The notes under the pieces were generated by a model. The model was not told the origin of the DNA. It did not search any database and was given only the letters and a program-made list of their open reading frames with translations. Below are positions 1-7,608 of a stretch of 64,000 bases of DNA, piece by piece. How positions within the stretch are numbered: position 1 is the stretch's first letter; each line of letters starts with the position of its first letter. Position numbers and translations under genes: made by a program. This DNA is from Priestia endophytica DSM 13796 (GTDB lineage: Bacteria; Bacillota; Bacilli; Bacillales; Bacillaceae_H), in the NCBI RefSeq assembly GCF_900115845.1, contig NZ_FOXX01000008.1, forward strand, positions 186,001 to 250,000. The letters run 5' to 3'.

Positions 1-508
1 AAAGTGTGCCTTTTTTAGGCAGACCCTTTCCATAAATAAAGAATGTAACGCTTATCTACAGTTTTTTCGTGAAACCCTCTTCATTCATTGTATTCAGAGC
101 ATATTTCCTTAATATCGCTGATGGTCATCAACTTTTTCAATAGTATTTGCTAAGCTTCCTTGGAACTTTGTATTACTCGGTCGTCACTCATCTCATGGAA
201 TAAATTGCAAGGATAGTATATATGCAGTATTCTGCCTAATTTGATGTTTCTAAACCGTTCACTTCTTCCTTTTCCAATTGCATGCTATAACTTATAGACA
301 CTACAAAAAAGCCTTATATTTAGACATGAAGCTTTTCATAATACTTACACTGTTACATTGAGAAAGCTCCGTTCATTTATCTATTCAAAATTTTAATAGG
401 TCCTATTTAATACACAAAATATAAAACATACAACTAGCACAGTCACACAGGCAGCTTAAAAAAAGTCTAATATATATATAGTAAATCTTTAAGAGAGAAG
501 TATATTCT
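1..508. other. Gene-poor flank, no recognisable gene
   Basis: I see no open frame with a ribosome site and no family resemblance here. On the minus strand around 60-240 short coding-like stretches occur but are cut by stops and change frame, so this may be old decayed coding DNA. I could not assign it. Confidence 0.4.
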
Positions 509-574
509 TTGTCCTCAAATTATAAAAGAAGACGTTATTGCTGTCCTTATTGTTGTTCAAATCCTTGTTGTTAA
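509..574 (+). CDS. Possible 21-residue Cys-rich peptide
   Basis: A TTG-initiated frame encodes MSSNYKRRRYCC followed by PYCCSNPCC: six Cys in 21 residues with a basic Tyr/Arg stretch in front. Very short Cys-rich peptides occur in Bacillus spore coats, and a coat-like gene lies just downstream, so a spore role is a guess. The upstream AGAGAGAAG is only a weak ribosome site and the start is not ATG. It may equally be chance. Confidence 0.22.
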   Translation: MSSNYKRRRYCCPYCCSNPCC

Positions 575-723
575 CCAATTCCATGTTTTAAAGCACCTAA
601 CACTTACGAAACTAATTTACGTAAAATATCTTATAATACGCAAAAGCCGCTGGACACAAAGATTCCCACGGCCTTCTACATAATGATATACCCTATTAGC
701 ACCTTGAAAACTTAGCTTACCTT

Positions 724-1074
724 TTAATAATATCTATCTTTCTTAACGCCATGATGTTTTCTTTCAAAATAATATTTATCTTCGTGTTTATCTTCCTTAC
801 AACATCTGTCTTTCTTATCATCATGATGTTTTTTTTCAAAATAATATTTATCTTCTTGATAATATCTATCTTTCTTATTACATTTACCAAACATAAATTC
901 ATCCCAGTTCATATCATGTTTTCTTTCAAAATAATATTTATCTTCGTGTTTATCTTCTTTACAACATCTGTCTTTCTTATCATCATGATGTTTTCTTTTA
1001 ACATAATATTTATCTTCTTGATAATATCTATCTTTCTTATTACACTTACCAAACATAAATTCATCCCAGTTCAT
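724..1074 (-). CDS. Lys/Asp/Tyr/His/Cys-rich repeat protein, coat-like
   Basis: A 116-residue, highly charged low-complexity protein made of two nearly identical 54-residue units, each starting MNWDEFMFGKCNKKDRYY and ending near DKYYFERKH, plus a short tail (GVKKDRYY) that starts like a third unit. It has no signal peptide or membrane segment. The composition (Lys, Asp, Tyr, His, paired Cys) resembles CotC/CotG-type outer spore coat proteins, which are cross-linked through Tyr and Cys, but I recognise no exact family. The start is the ATG at 1074, preceded by TAGGAGTGATAACT. An internal Met at 912 repeats the start but lacks its ribosome site. A mother-cell sporulation role is inferred from composition only. 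Confidence 0.7.
   Translation of the reverse strand: MNWDEFMFGKCNKKDRYYQEDKYYVKRKHHDDKKDRCCKEDKHEDKYYFERKHDMNWDEFMFGKCNKKDRYYQEDKYYFEKKHHDDKKDRCCKEDKHEDKYYFERKHHGVKKDRYY
751..1074 (-). repeat. 162-bp in-frame tandem duplication
   Basis: Two adjacent 162-bp units, 913-1074 and 751-912, differ at only a few bases (unit 1 reads KYYVKRKHHDD where unit 2 reads KYYFEKKHHDD). The length is a multiple of three, so the duplication stays in frame and doubles the coat-like protein. The near identity suggests a recent event or ongoing homogenisation. Confidence 0.9.
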
Positions 1075-1205
1075 AAGTTATCACTCCTAAAGTGAAAAAT
1101 GATTTTCAATGTATTATACGTTTTTTAAAAAAATATGCTTGTACGAATAACTATTTTTAAGCATTGCCCTCTTCAGAGATAATTTAGAGATAAGCTCATA
1201 TCAAT

Positions 1206-1247
1206 GAACCCTTCTATCCTACTTCTTCATGTAGGATAGAAGGGTTC
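1206..1247. terminator. 17-bp perfect hairpin, bidirectional terminator
   Basis: Positions 1206-1222 and 1231-1247 form a perfect 17-bp inverted repeat with an 8-nt loop. It lies just after the beta-amylase stop (minus strand) and upstream of the coat-like gene. The T-richness beside it is modest. Confidence 0.75.
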
Positions 1248-1300
1248 TTCCATTATTCATATCTTTAAAATCATCTTTCTCTTGATTTAAGGGAAGAAAA

Positions 1301-2629
1301 TCATGGTGAAGTTAAGTAATGAATCATCATATTAAATTCATTTGTACGAGTTCCTTCGCTATCAAACAAATAATCCATTCTTAACAATGTAAACCCATCA
1401 AACCTATTAGTGGAAATTTTTTCCGCCGCATTTTTAAACCCCCACTCATTTCCTGTTAAAGCGAGAGCATTTTCTCCATTTAACGAAATTCCTCGTTCCT
1501 TTGCTAGATTAGCAATTTGAACAACTAATGTTTCAGGAGCACTATAGTAAGGAGATTCGTATGCTTGATTATCCTTCATCTCTAGGCATGTAAAAGTAAG
1601 GGCTAAGCGCGATGCTTTAAATTGATCAAGCAATTTAGCATAGTTATAGTATCCTGCACTATATTCAGCAGAGTGTGGCATAACAGGATCGTTCATCTTC
1701 CAATGAACACCTGAAATTTTAGCTCCAATTGGAACGTTAAAAAGAGGATCAAATCGCTTATGAGCAGTTTTCGCTATTTTTGATAAGTGTTGTTCAAGAA
1801 CTCCTTGATACCACATCATAAAATCTTTTCCATATTGGGAATGATAGACTTCACCAGTTGTGAAAAAAGCATCCCTATTATTTGGTGGCTCTATATCTTC
1901 CCAACTTCTTAGTTTCTTTCCCCAAGCATCGTTCACATTTTTTATCGTAGCATACTTTTTACGCATTGCTTGTTGAAAATCTCGTCCCGCTCCTTCTGAA
2001 TAGGCTTGAAGCTTCCCTCGTTCAGGATATTCCCAGCTGTCCCCACCTTGATATGAAGGATATCTTATTTCACCTGCAGGTCCTCCGCTTAGATAGATTT
2101 TTACGATAAGCTCTCTTTTATCTGCAAAATGACGTGCGAATGATTTATACAATTCATCATATTGCTTTTCCGTTCCTTTCCACCATGGTGCAAGAGCTTC
2201 TTGATTGATATAGCCGCTTTCACTTTTAAAAGCCATGTTTTCTAGTTTGTCTTTATTCCACAACCACGTTGGAATAGGATAATCACATTGATCTCCAACA
2301 TTTCCCCCACATTGATGAGTAGATAAAATAGGAACCCATTTTAATCCAGAAGCTTCAACAACTTCAGCATACTTTCTATAATAACTCCAATCAAACTGAT
2401 TATCTCCTTCTCCTTCAACAAGCCCCCACCATATATCTGTTGTTAAAGCATATACGCCATTTGCCTTTAATTGATCTAACTTTTTCTTAAAGTCTTCCCA
2501 ATCTGTAATCTTTTTTAAAGGAGCCATAACATATAGCTTATAATTTTCGTTAGTTCCAGCTTGTGCTGGAGAAAGAAAAGCGGTAAAAACGAGTGAAAGA
2601 GCTAAGAAAACACACCATAATTTTTTCAT
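1301..2629 (-). CDS. Secreted beta-amylase (GH14), no starch-binding domain
   Basis: Releases beta-maltose from the non-reducing ends of starch outside the cell. The 442-residue protein starts with a signal peptide (MKKLWCVFLALSLVFTAFLS, cleavage likely after PAQA at 24). The GH14 barrel follows, with the general acid expected at Glu187 in GGPAGEIRYPSY and the general base at Glu386 in LNGENAL, both present. Bacillus cereus and B. megaterium beta-amylases are about 545 residues because of a C-terminal CBM20 starch-binding domain. Here the protein ends right after the barrel, and the 54 bp before the downstream hairpin cannot hold that domain. Its product, maltose, fits the maltose-type PTS operon next door. 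Ribosome site AAGGAGAG precedes the ATG. Confidence 0.9.
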   Translation of the reverse strand: MKKLWCVFLALSLVFTAFLSPAQAGTNENYKLYVMAPLKKITDWEDFKKKLDQLKANGVYALTTDIWWGLVEGEGDNQFDWSYYRKYAEVVEASGLKWVPILSTHQCGGNVGDQCDYPIPTWLWNKDKLENMAFKSESGYINQEALAPWWKGTEKQYDELYKSFARHFADKRELIVKIYLSGGPAGEIRYPSYQGGDSWEYPERGKLQAYSEGAGRDFQQAMRKKYATIKNVNDAWGKKLRSWEDIEPPNNRDAFFTTGEVYHSQYGKDFMMWYQGVLEQHLSKIAKTAHKRFDPLFNVPIGAKISGVHWKMNDPVMPHSAEYSAGYYNYAKLLDQFKASRLALTFTCLEMKDNQAYESPYYSAPETLVVQIANLAKERGISLNGENALALTGNEWGFKNAAEKISTNRFDGFTLLRMDYLFDSEGTRTNEFNMMIHYLTSP

Positions 2630-2686
2630 TGATCAAACTCTCCTTTTTTAGTGTAGTGGAAAACTAGATTATGAATCCAATAAGAA

Positions 2687-2731
2687 AAAACACAAGCCAT
2701 CCCCTTTAACAGGAACCTTCACTTGTGTTTT
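2687..2731 (-). terminator. Terminator of the maltose operon
   Basis: AAAACACAAG (2687-2696) pairs with CTTGTGTTTT (2722-2731) across a 25-nt loop and, read on the minus strand, runs into TTTTTTCTTATT. It lies directly after the stop of the EEP-family gene. Confidence 0.7.
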
Positions 2732-2747
2732 CTCTGTGCTGAACCGT

Positions 2748-3533
2748 TTACATTTTTACTTCCACTCCAAAATGATCAGATACAATAGGTTGCTCTGTTC
2801 CGTTAAAAACCGTTTTTGAACAGCGCGGTTGAATTGAAACGTTCGAAAGAATAAGATCAAGACGGAGGTTTTGTGTATTTTGACTCCACCCATCTATTTT
2901 TCCCTCTACTGTTATTCCATGATCCTTTTCTTCTGCCTGATTGTACAGGTCGTAAAGTCCCTGACTTAGTAAGTAATCATAGCCTTCTCCTTTTATACTC
3001 GCATCATTGTTGAAGTCTCCCATTAAATAAAAAACTTTCTCTCTTTTAACATTTGCAAGAAGGGTATCAACTTGAGACTGAAATGGCTCTTCTTCATCAT
3101 CCCACCAACCGAGATGACAGGAATAAAACGCTACGTTTTCGCCGTTATAAGAGATGCGAGCTCCAACCACTTTTCTTGTTTTCCAGAAATTCTGGTCTTC
3201 ACTTTTAGAAATGAAAAAGGAAAACCATTCCTTAACAGGATGTCTTGTAAGAAGAACTACGCCTTCCTCAAATACGCTGTAACCAATATGAGAAAGATCC
3301 CATATAAATTCGTAGTGTTTCTTTCCTATTCTTTCAAGCTCTTTTTTCAATAAAAAAGCATAGTTGTCTTCTCTTACATTTTCATAGATGAATGCTGAGT
3401 CTTTATGCTGACTGACTTCTTGGAGAGCAATCACATCATACTCTTCATTGCTAATTTTTTTAGCGAGTAGGGCTAGTTTATCTAACTGATTGTCTTCTTG
3501 CCATGAATGACAATTTAATGTAAGCAGCTTCAT
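2748..3533 (-). CDS. Endonuclease/exonuclease/phosphatase family protein
   Basis: A 261-residue cytoplasmic protein (no signal peptide) with the EEP fold motifs in order: LNCHSWQ near the N-terminus, ALQEVSQ (metal-binding Glu39), GDFNND (catalytic Asp/Asn) and SDHFGVEV at the C-terminus. Members hydrolyse phosphodiesters in DNA, lipids or sugar phosphates. The substrate cannot be read from sequence. It starts 4 bp after the PTS gene, so it is probably translated from the same mRNA. This suggests a role linked to sugar uptake, perhaps on a phosphorylated sugar, which is inference. The operon terminator follows. Confidence 0.8.
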   Translation of the reverse strand: MKLLTLNCHSWQEDNQLDKLALLAKKISNEEYDVIALQEVSQHKDSAFIYENVREDNYAFLLKKELERIGKKHYEFIWDLSHIGYSVFEEGVVLLTRHPVKEWFSFFISKSEDQNFWKTRKVVGARISYNGENVAFYSCHLGWWDDEEEPFQSQVDTLLANVKREKVFYLMGDFNNDASIKGEGYDYLLSQGLYDLYNQAEEKDHGITVEGKIDGWSQNTQNLRLDLILSNVSIQPRCSKTVFNGTEQPIVSDHFGVEVKM

Positions 3534-3537
3534 CCTG

Positions 3538-5181
3538 TTATGCTCCTAACACATCTTGAATGTCTGATTTCAATACATCTGCTTTTGGTCCATAAATAGC
3601 TTGAACACCTTTATCTTTTAGAATAAGACCAAGTGCCCCGTTCTTCTTCCATTCTTGTTCATCTGCTACAAGGTTTGTATCTTTTACTGTTACTCGTAAA
3701 CGCGTCATACAAGCATCAACTTCTTCAATATTCCCTTGCCCTCCTAAAAGGCCAATAATAACAGGTGCAAGTGAATCGTTTTTGACAGAAGTGCTTTCCT
3801 TTCCTTCCTGTTCTTCTTCAATATAGTTTCCGTTGCGTCCTGGTGTTGGGAAGTTAAATCGTTTAATCATAAAGTTTGCAACAGCAAAGTTTAATCCAAA
3901 GAAAACAAGGCAGGCTAGAACAAAGTTGAGTAAATCGAGCCATAATCCTGCTTTCACAATCATTGGTGTTCGCGTAATAAGTTCGATAACCCCAAATGCA
4001 TGAACACGGACATCAATGATGTCAACCACTGCAAATGCAAGTCCTGTCATAATAGCATAGATAATATAAAGAATTGGTGCTGCAAACATAAACATAAATT
4101 CAATTGGTTCTGTTACTCCTGTTAAAAATACAGCTAATCCAGCAGATAAAAACATTGATTTATATTTTGAGCGTTTCTCACGATCAACATTTCGGTACAT
4201 TGCAAGTGCAATTCCGATTAATGCTGCGCACGATAAAATCATCTGTCCAACTTTAAAGCGGGCAGGCGTTACATCATTTAATAATGCTTTATAGCTTTCT
4301 GTATCTCCTGCTGAAAGGAAGTTATTTAAGTCTCCAACCCACGCAAGCCATAATGGATCTTGCCCTGCAACAATTGAATCTGCTCCAGGACCCGTTAAAA
4401 TTTTATATGTTCCTCCAAGTTCTGTATAGTTCACTGGAACTGTTAACATATGGTGAAGTCCAAATGGAAGTAGGAGTCGTTCTAATGCCCCAAAAACAAA
4501 CGGAGCTAGAATTGGCGCACTATCACGAGAAGTTGCAATCCATTGTCCAAAGCTGTTTAATGACCCTTGAATAAATGGCCATATAATAGAGAGAATAAGA
4601 GCGGTTATAACAGAACCTGCAATAACAACAAATGGTACGAATCGTTTTCCATTAAAGAATGAGAGCGAATTTGGAAGTTTATCATAGTTATAATATTTAT
4701 TAAAAAGATTAGCACCTAAAAATCCAGCAATAATTCCAACGAAAACTCCCATGTTTAGCGCTGGTGCGCCTAAAATAGATGTGAAGTAATCTTTTACAAT
4801 AAGCTCTTGCCCAAACAAGGATTGAACAGTTGCATTAGGATCTGTAAGCATCTCACTTTTCACACCAAAGATTGCCCCTGTGATTCGGTTCATTAAAATG
4901 AATGCGATTAAAGCAGCAAACGCTCCTCCCGCACGTTCCTTTGCCCATGATCCCCCAATTGCAACAGCAAATAAAACATGAAGGTTATTAATAATCCCCC
5001 AACCGATATCCTCCATAACAAGGGCAATCGTTTGCACCAAAGAGATCTCTGCGCCCATCATTCCTACAAGCTTTCCAAGTGATATCATAATACCCGCTGC
5101 AGGCATGACCGCTACAACAACTAATAATGCCTTTCCAAACTTTTGCCAAAAGTCAAATGAAAGAAACTTCTTCATCTTCAT
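3538..5181 (-). CDS. PTS EIICB, maltose/alpha-glucoside type
   Basis: Imports and phosphorylates a sugar, probably maltose or a related alpha-glucoside. Of its 547 residues, about 10-440 form the multi-spanning EIIC domain of the glucose/maltose superfamily. A charged linker (EEEQEGKEST) leads to an EIIB domain with the phosphoryl-accepting Cys in VDACMTRLRV. No EIIA domain is present, so it must borrow one such as the glucose EIIA. It sits 78 bp after the alpha-glucosidase and 4 bp before the EEP gene. A cre site in the gap upstream suggests CcpA control. Sugar specificity rests on gene context. Confidence 0.85.
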   Translation of the reverse strand: MKMKKFLSFDFWQKFGKALLVVVAVMPAAGIMISLGKLVGMMGAEISLVQTIALVMEDIGWGIINNLHVLFAVAIGGSWAKERAGGAFAALIAFILMNRITGAIFGVKSEMLTDPNATVQSLFGQELIVKDYFTSILGAPALNMGVFVGIIAGFLGANLFNKYYNYDKLPNSLSFFNGKRFVPFVVIAGSVITALILSIIWPFIQGSLNSFGQWIATSRDSAPILAPFVFGALERLLLPFGLHHMLTVPVNYTELGGTYKILTGPGADSIVAGQDPLWLAWVGDLNNFLSAGDTESYKALLNDVTPARFKVGQMILSCAALIGIALAMYRNVDREKRSKYKSMFLSAGLAVFLTGVTEPIEFMFMFAAPILYIIYAIMTGLAFAVVDIIDVRVHAFGVIELITRTPMIVKAGLWLDLLNFVLACLVFFGLNFAVANFMIKRFNFPTPGRNGNYIEEEQEGKESTSVKNDSLAPVIIGLLGGQGNIEEVDACMTRLRVTVKDTNLVADEQEWKKNGALGLILKDKGVQAIYGPKADVLKSDIQDVLGA

Positions 5182-5212
5182 TTCTCCTCCCTTTTGAAAA
5201 ATCTAACCCCTA

Positions 5213-5226
5213 TGTTTGCGCTTACA
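5213..5226 (-). promoter_or_regulatory. cre site (CcpA) upstream of the PTS gene
   Basis: On the minus strand the sequence reads TGTAAGCGCAAACA, one base off the Bacillus cre consensus TGWAARCGYTWNCW. It lies between the glucosidase stop and the PTS start, so it could repress an internal promoter or act as a transcription roadblock during glucose growth. Confidence 0.65.
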
Positions 5227-5259
5227 TTTATTAGACATCAGAAGCTCATTTTTTCTCTT

Positions 5260-6927
5260 TCAATCTAGTTTATACACTCTTGCTTCATACGGTTGTAGTT
5301 CAATATAATTAACATTTTGTTCTTCCTTTATATCATAGTTGCTTAATAACAACTGATATGCGCTCCCTTGATATTCTGAAGGTAAATGGAAATAAGCACA
5401 TTCTTTAAATAAATTTACTATAACAAGTACTTTTTCTTCTTCCAGTGTTCGTATATAAGCATAAATTTTGTCGTCTTCTTCAAGAATAAGATGGTAGTTT
5501 CCATACACAAGAACCTCTTTTTCTTTTCTAAGATTAATAAGCTTCTTATAATAATGATAAAGAGAATGAGGATCATCCAAAGCTTTTTCTACATTGATAT
5601 TTTTATAGTTTTCATTGACCTTTATCCATGGTGTTCCTTCCGAAAATCCTGCATTTTCTGTTCTATCCCACTGCATCGGAGTTCTTGAATTGTCACGCCC
5701 ATTTTTCCAAATAATTGGCATGATTTCTTCATGAGACTTTCCTTTTTCTCTTTCTTCGTTATATAAGTTTTTAATTGCTACATCATTATAATCTTCAATT
5801 GAAGAAAATTGAACATTTGTCATCCCAATCTCTTGTCCTTGATAAATAAACGGCGTTCCTTGCATAAGAAAATACATTGTTGCTAAAGCTTTTGAGGATT
5901 CTAACCAATAATCACCGTCGTCTCCCCATGTAGAAACAGAACGTGGCTGATCATGATTTTCTAGAAAAAGCGCATTCCATCCGATATTGTGCAATCCTTT
6001 TTGCCACTTTGTGAGTACTTCTTTTAATGTACAAATGTCAATCTTTCCGTCTATCCCTTTTCCCCAAAGATCTAAATGTTCAAATTGGAAAACCATATTA
6101 AACTTTCCTTCTTCTTCTCCAACCCAAAGGGAGCCATCCTCAACACTTACACCATTTGCTTCTCCAACCGTCATAATATCATACTTGCTAAATGTTTCTC
6201 GTTTTAACTCCTCTAGCAAAGTTTGGATTCCTTCTTTGTTCATGTGCCCGTCAAAAGAGGAAACATAGCGTTTACCATCGGGATTAGGTAAATCTGGTAA
6301 TCCTTTAACTTTTTTAATATGAGAAATAGCGTCAACCCTAAAGCCATCAATTCCTTTATCTAGCCACCAGTTTACCATCTCGTACAAATTCTCTCTTACA
6401 GTAGGATTTTCCCAGTTTAAATCAGGCTGTTTTTTTGAGAAAACATGCAAATAATAGTCGTCTGTCTCTTCATTGTATTCCCAAGCAGAACCTCCGAAAA
6501 TAGACTCCCAGTTGTTGGGCTCTCTTCCCCCTTTTCCATCTCTCCAAATATAGTAGTCTCGATATTTATTATCTTTTGAAGAACGAGATTCGATAAACCA
6601 AGGATGTTCGTCTGACGTATGATTAATCACAAGATCCATAATGAGTTTCATTCCTCGTTTATGTATCGCTTCTAACAGTTCATCAAAATTGTCTAATGTA
6701 CCATATTCTTCAGCAATTGCCTTGTAATCACTAATATCGTAACCGTTATCATCATTAGGCGATTTGTAAACCGGACTAATCCAAATCACATCAATGCCTA
6801 GCTCTTTCAAATAATCTAACTTTGATAAGATTCCCTTAATATCCCCAATTCCATCACCATTAGAATCCATAAAGCTTCGAGGATAAATTTGATATGCAAT
6901 CGCTTCCTTCCACCATTGTTTTTTCAT
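5260..6927 (-). CDS. malL: Alpha-glucosidase, GH13_31 (MalL/oligo-1,6-glucosidase type)
   Basis: Hydrolyses short alpha-glucosides in the cytoplasm. The 555-residue protein has all GH13 motifs: DLVINHTSDEH, DGFRVDAI with nucleophile Asp199, TVGEANG with acid/base Glu256, and FLENHDQPR with Asp326. QPDLNWENP marks the GH13_31 group. Residue 200 after the nucleophile is Ala; oligo-1,6-glucosidases usually have Val there, and Ala/Thr has been linked to alpha-1,4 preference, so maltase activity is likely. I chose the ATG at 6927 because AAGGGAGG stands 5 bp before it; the frame extends 12 codons upstream without a ribosome site. First gene of the operon, under a LacI-type operator. Confidence 0.88.
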   Translation of the reverse strand: MKKQWWKEAIAYQIYPRSFMDSNGDGIGDIKGILSKLDYLKELGIDVIWISPVYKSPNDDNGYDISDYKAIAEEYGTLDNFDELLEAIHKRGMKLIMDLVINHTSDEHPWFIESRSSKDNKYRDYYIWRDGKGGREPNNWESIFGGSAWEYNEETDDYYLHVFSKKQPDLNWENPTVRENLYEMVNWWLDKGIDGFRVDAISHIKKVKGLPDLPNPDGKRYVSSFDGHMNKEGIQTLLEELKRETFSKYDIMTVGEANGVSVEDGSLWVGEEEGKFNMVFQFEHLDLWGKGIDGKIDICTLKEVLTKWQKGLHNIGWNALFLENHDQPRSVSTWGDDGDYWLESSKALATMYFLMQGTPFIYQGQEIGMTNVQFSSIEDYNDVAIKNLYNEEREKGKSHEEIMPIIWKNGRDNSRTPMQWDRTENAGFSEGTPWIKVNENYKNINVEKALDDPHSLYHYYKKLINLRKEKEVLVYGNYHLILEEDDKIYAYIRTLEEEKVLVIVNLFKECAYFHLPSEYQGSAYQLLLSNYDIKEEQNVNYIELQPYEARVYKLD

Positions 6928-6973
6928 ATGAACCTCCCTTTCTATATTTTTAAAATACCACAATCAAGATAAT

Positions 6974-6994
6974 TTGCGCAACCGTTTGCACAAA
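6974..6994 (-). promoter_or_regulatory. LacI-family operator / cre-like site
   Basis: The near-palindrome GCAACCGTTTGC (6978-6989), flanked by TTGC and ACAA, lies 47 bp upstream of the glucosidase start. CG-centred GCAAACGNTTGC palindromes are typical for CcpA and for MalR-type LacI repressors. No LacI gene is in this window, so the regulator would be encoded elsewhere. Confidence 0.6.
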
Positions 6995-7102
6995 TTTATT
7001 TTTGAAAAGTTTTACAAAGTTAGAAAGACAGACAAATAGTGTCCAAACACTTTTATCTATGGTGAATATTGTAAAAAGAAAACCTTTATAAGGAGTGGTA
7101 GT

Positions 7103-7573
7103 ATGGCTACAATTTCAAATTTCCCGGAGCACTTCATCCGTGAGCATGAAACATGGCACCATGAGCATATGAACATGGGGAATCTTCGGGCGGGAGATGG
7201 CATTGAATTTCTATCCTTTCACCGTGAGTTTATGGAAAGATGTCTCGAGTGGTATAACAGTCAAGGATTAAATTTAGACTGGGTTGAACCATGGCGTGCT
7301 GTTCCTAATCAAATTAAAAGACATCAGGGATGGACGAGAGAACTTGAAGAAGCTGAAAATCGTATTCGAAACAACCCTTCTTCTTTCCGCTCTGGTGACG
7401 AACTTGGACGCTTTTTACAAGAAACGTCTTTGCACGATGCTGTCCACGTATTAGGAAGCGAAGTATTTGATGATCCTGATTTTGGTCGCATTTCTCTCTC
7501 TCCAAGAAGCACGCTTTTTTATAACTGGCATCGTCTTATTGATAATTGGTGGAGAAGCGTTGAAAGAGGATAA
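7103..7573 (+). CDS. Small tyrosinase-like type-3 copper protein
   Basis: At 156 residues this is half the size of ordinary bacterial tyrosinases (about 290). The CuB half is clear: His111 and His115 in LHDAVHVLG and His143 in LFYNWHRLIDNWW, matching HNxxH and FxxHHxxxDxxW. The CuA half has FLSFHREFMERCLEWY (His40), equivalent to the usual FLPWHR helix, but the expected His nine residues earlier is Gly31. A His cluster at 10, 15, 19, 20 and 22 could supply the other ligands. No signal peptide or caddie partner is seen. It could be a minimal phenol oxidase, an oxygen carrier or a non-catalytic relative. Ribosome site AAGGAGTGG precedes the ATG; it is a single gene with its own terminator. Confidence 0.75.
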   Translation: MATISNFPEHFIREHETWHHEHMNMGNLRAGDGIEFLSFHREFMERCLEWYNSQGLNLDWVEPWRAVPNQIKRHQGWTRELEEAENRIRNNPSSFRSGDELGRFLQETSLHDAVHVLGSEVFDDPDFGRISLSPRSTLFYNWHRLIDNWWRSVERG

Positions 7574-7580
7574 GGAAGAA

Positions 7581-7603
7581 GGGAACTTGGTATCCAAGTT
7601 CCC
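7581..7603. terminator. Terminator between convergent genes
   Basis: GGGAACTTGG (7581-7590) and CCAAGTTCCC (7594-7603) form a perfect 10-bp stem with a 3-nt loop, followed by TTTATTC on the plus strand. It sits between the tyrosinase-like gene and the convergent ABC permease and may serve both. Confidence 0.85.
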
Positions 7604-7608
7604 TTTAT

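Noticed and set aside
751-1095. 114-codon plus-strand ORF opposite the coat-like gene
   Set aside because: It is a mirror of the repeat gene; the minus-strand frame has the ribosome site and the sensible composition.
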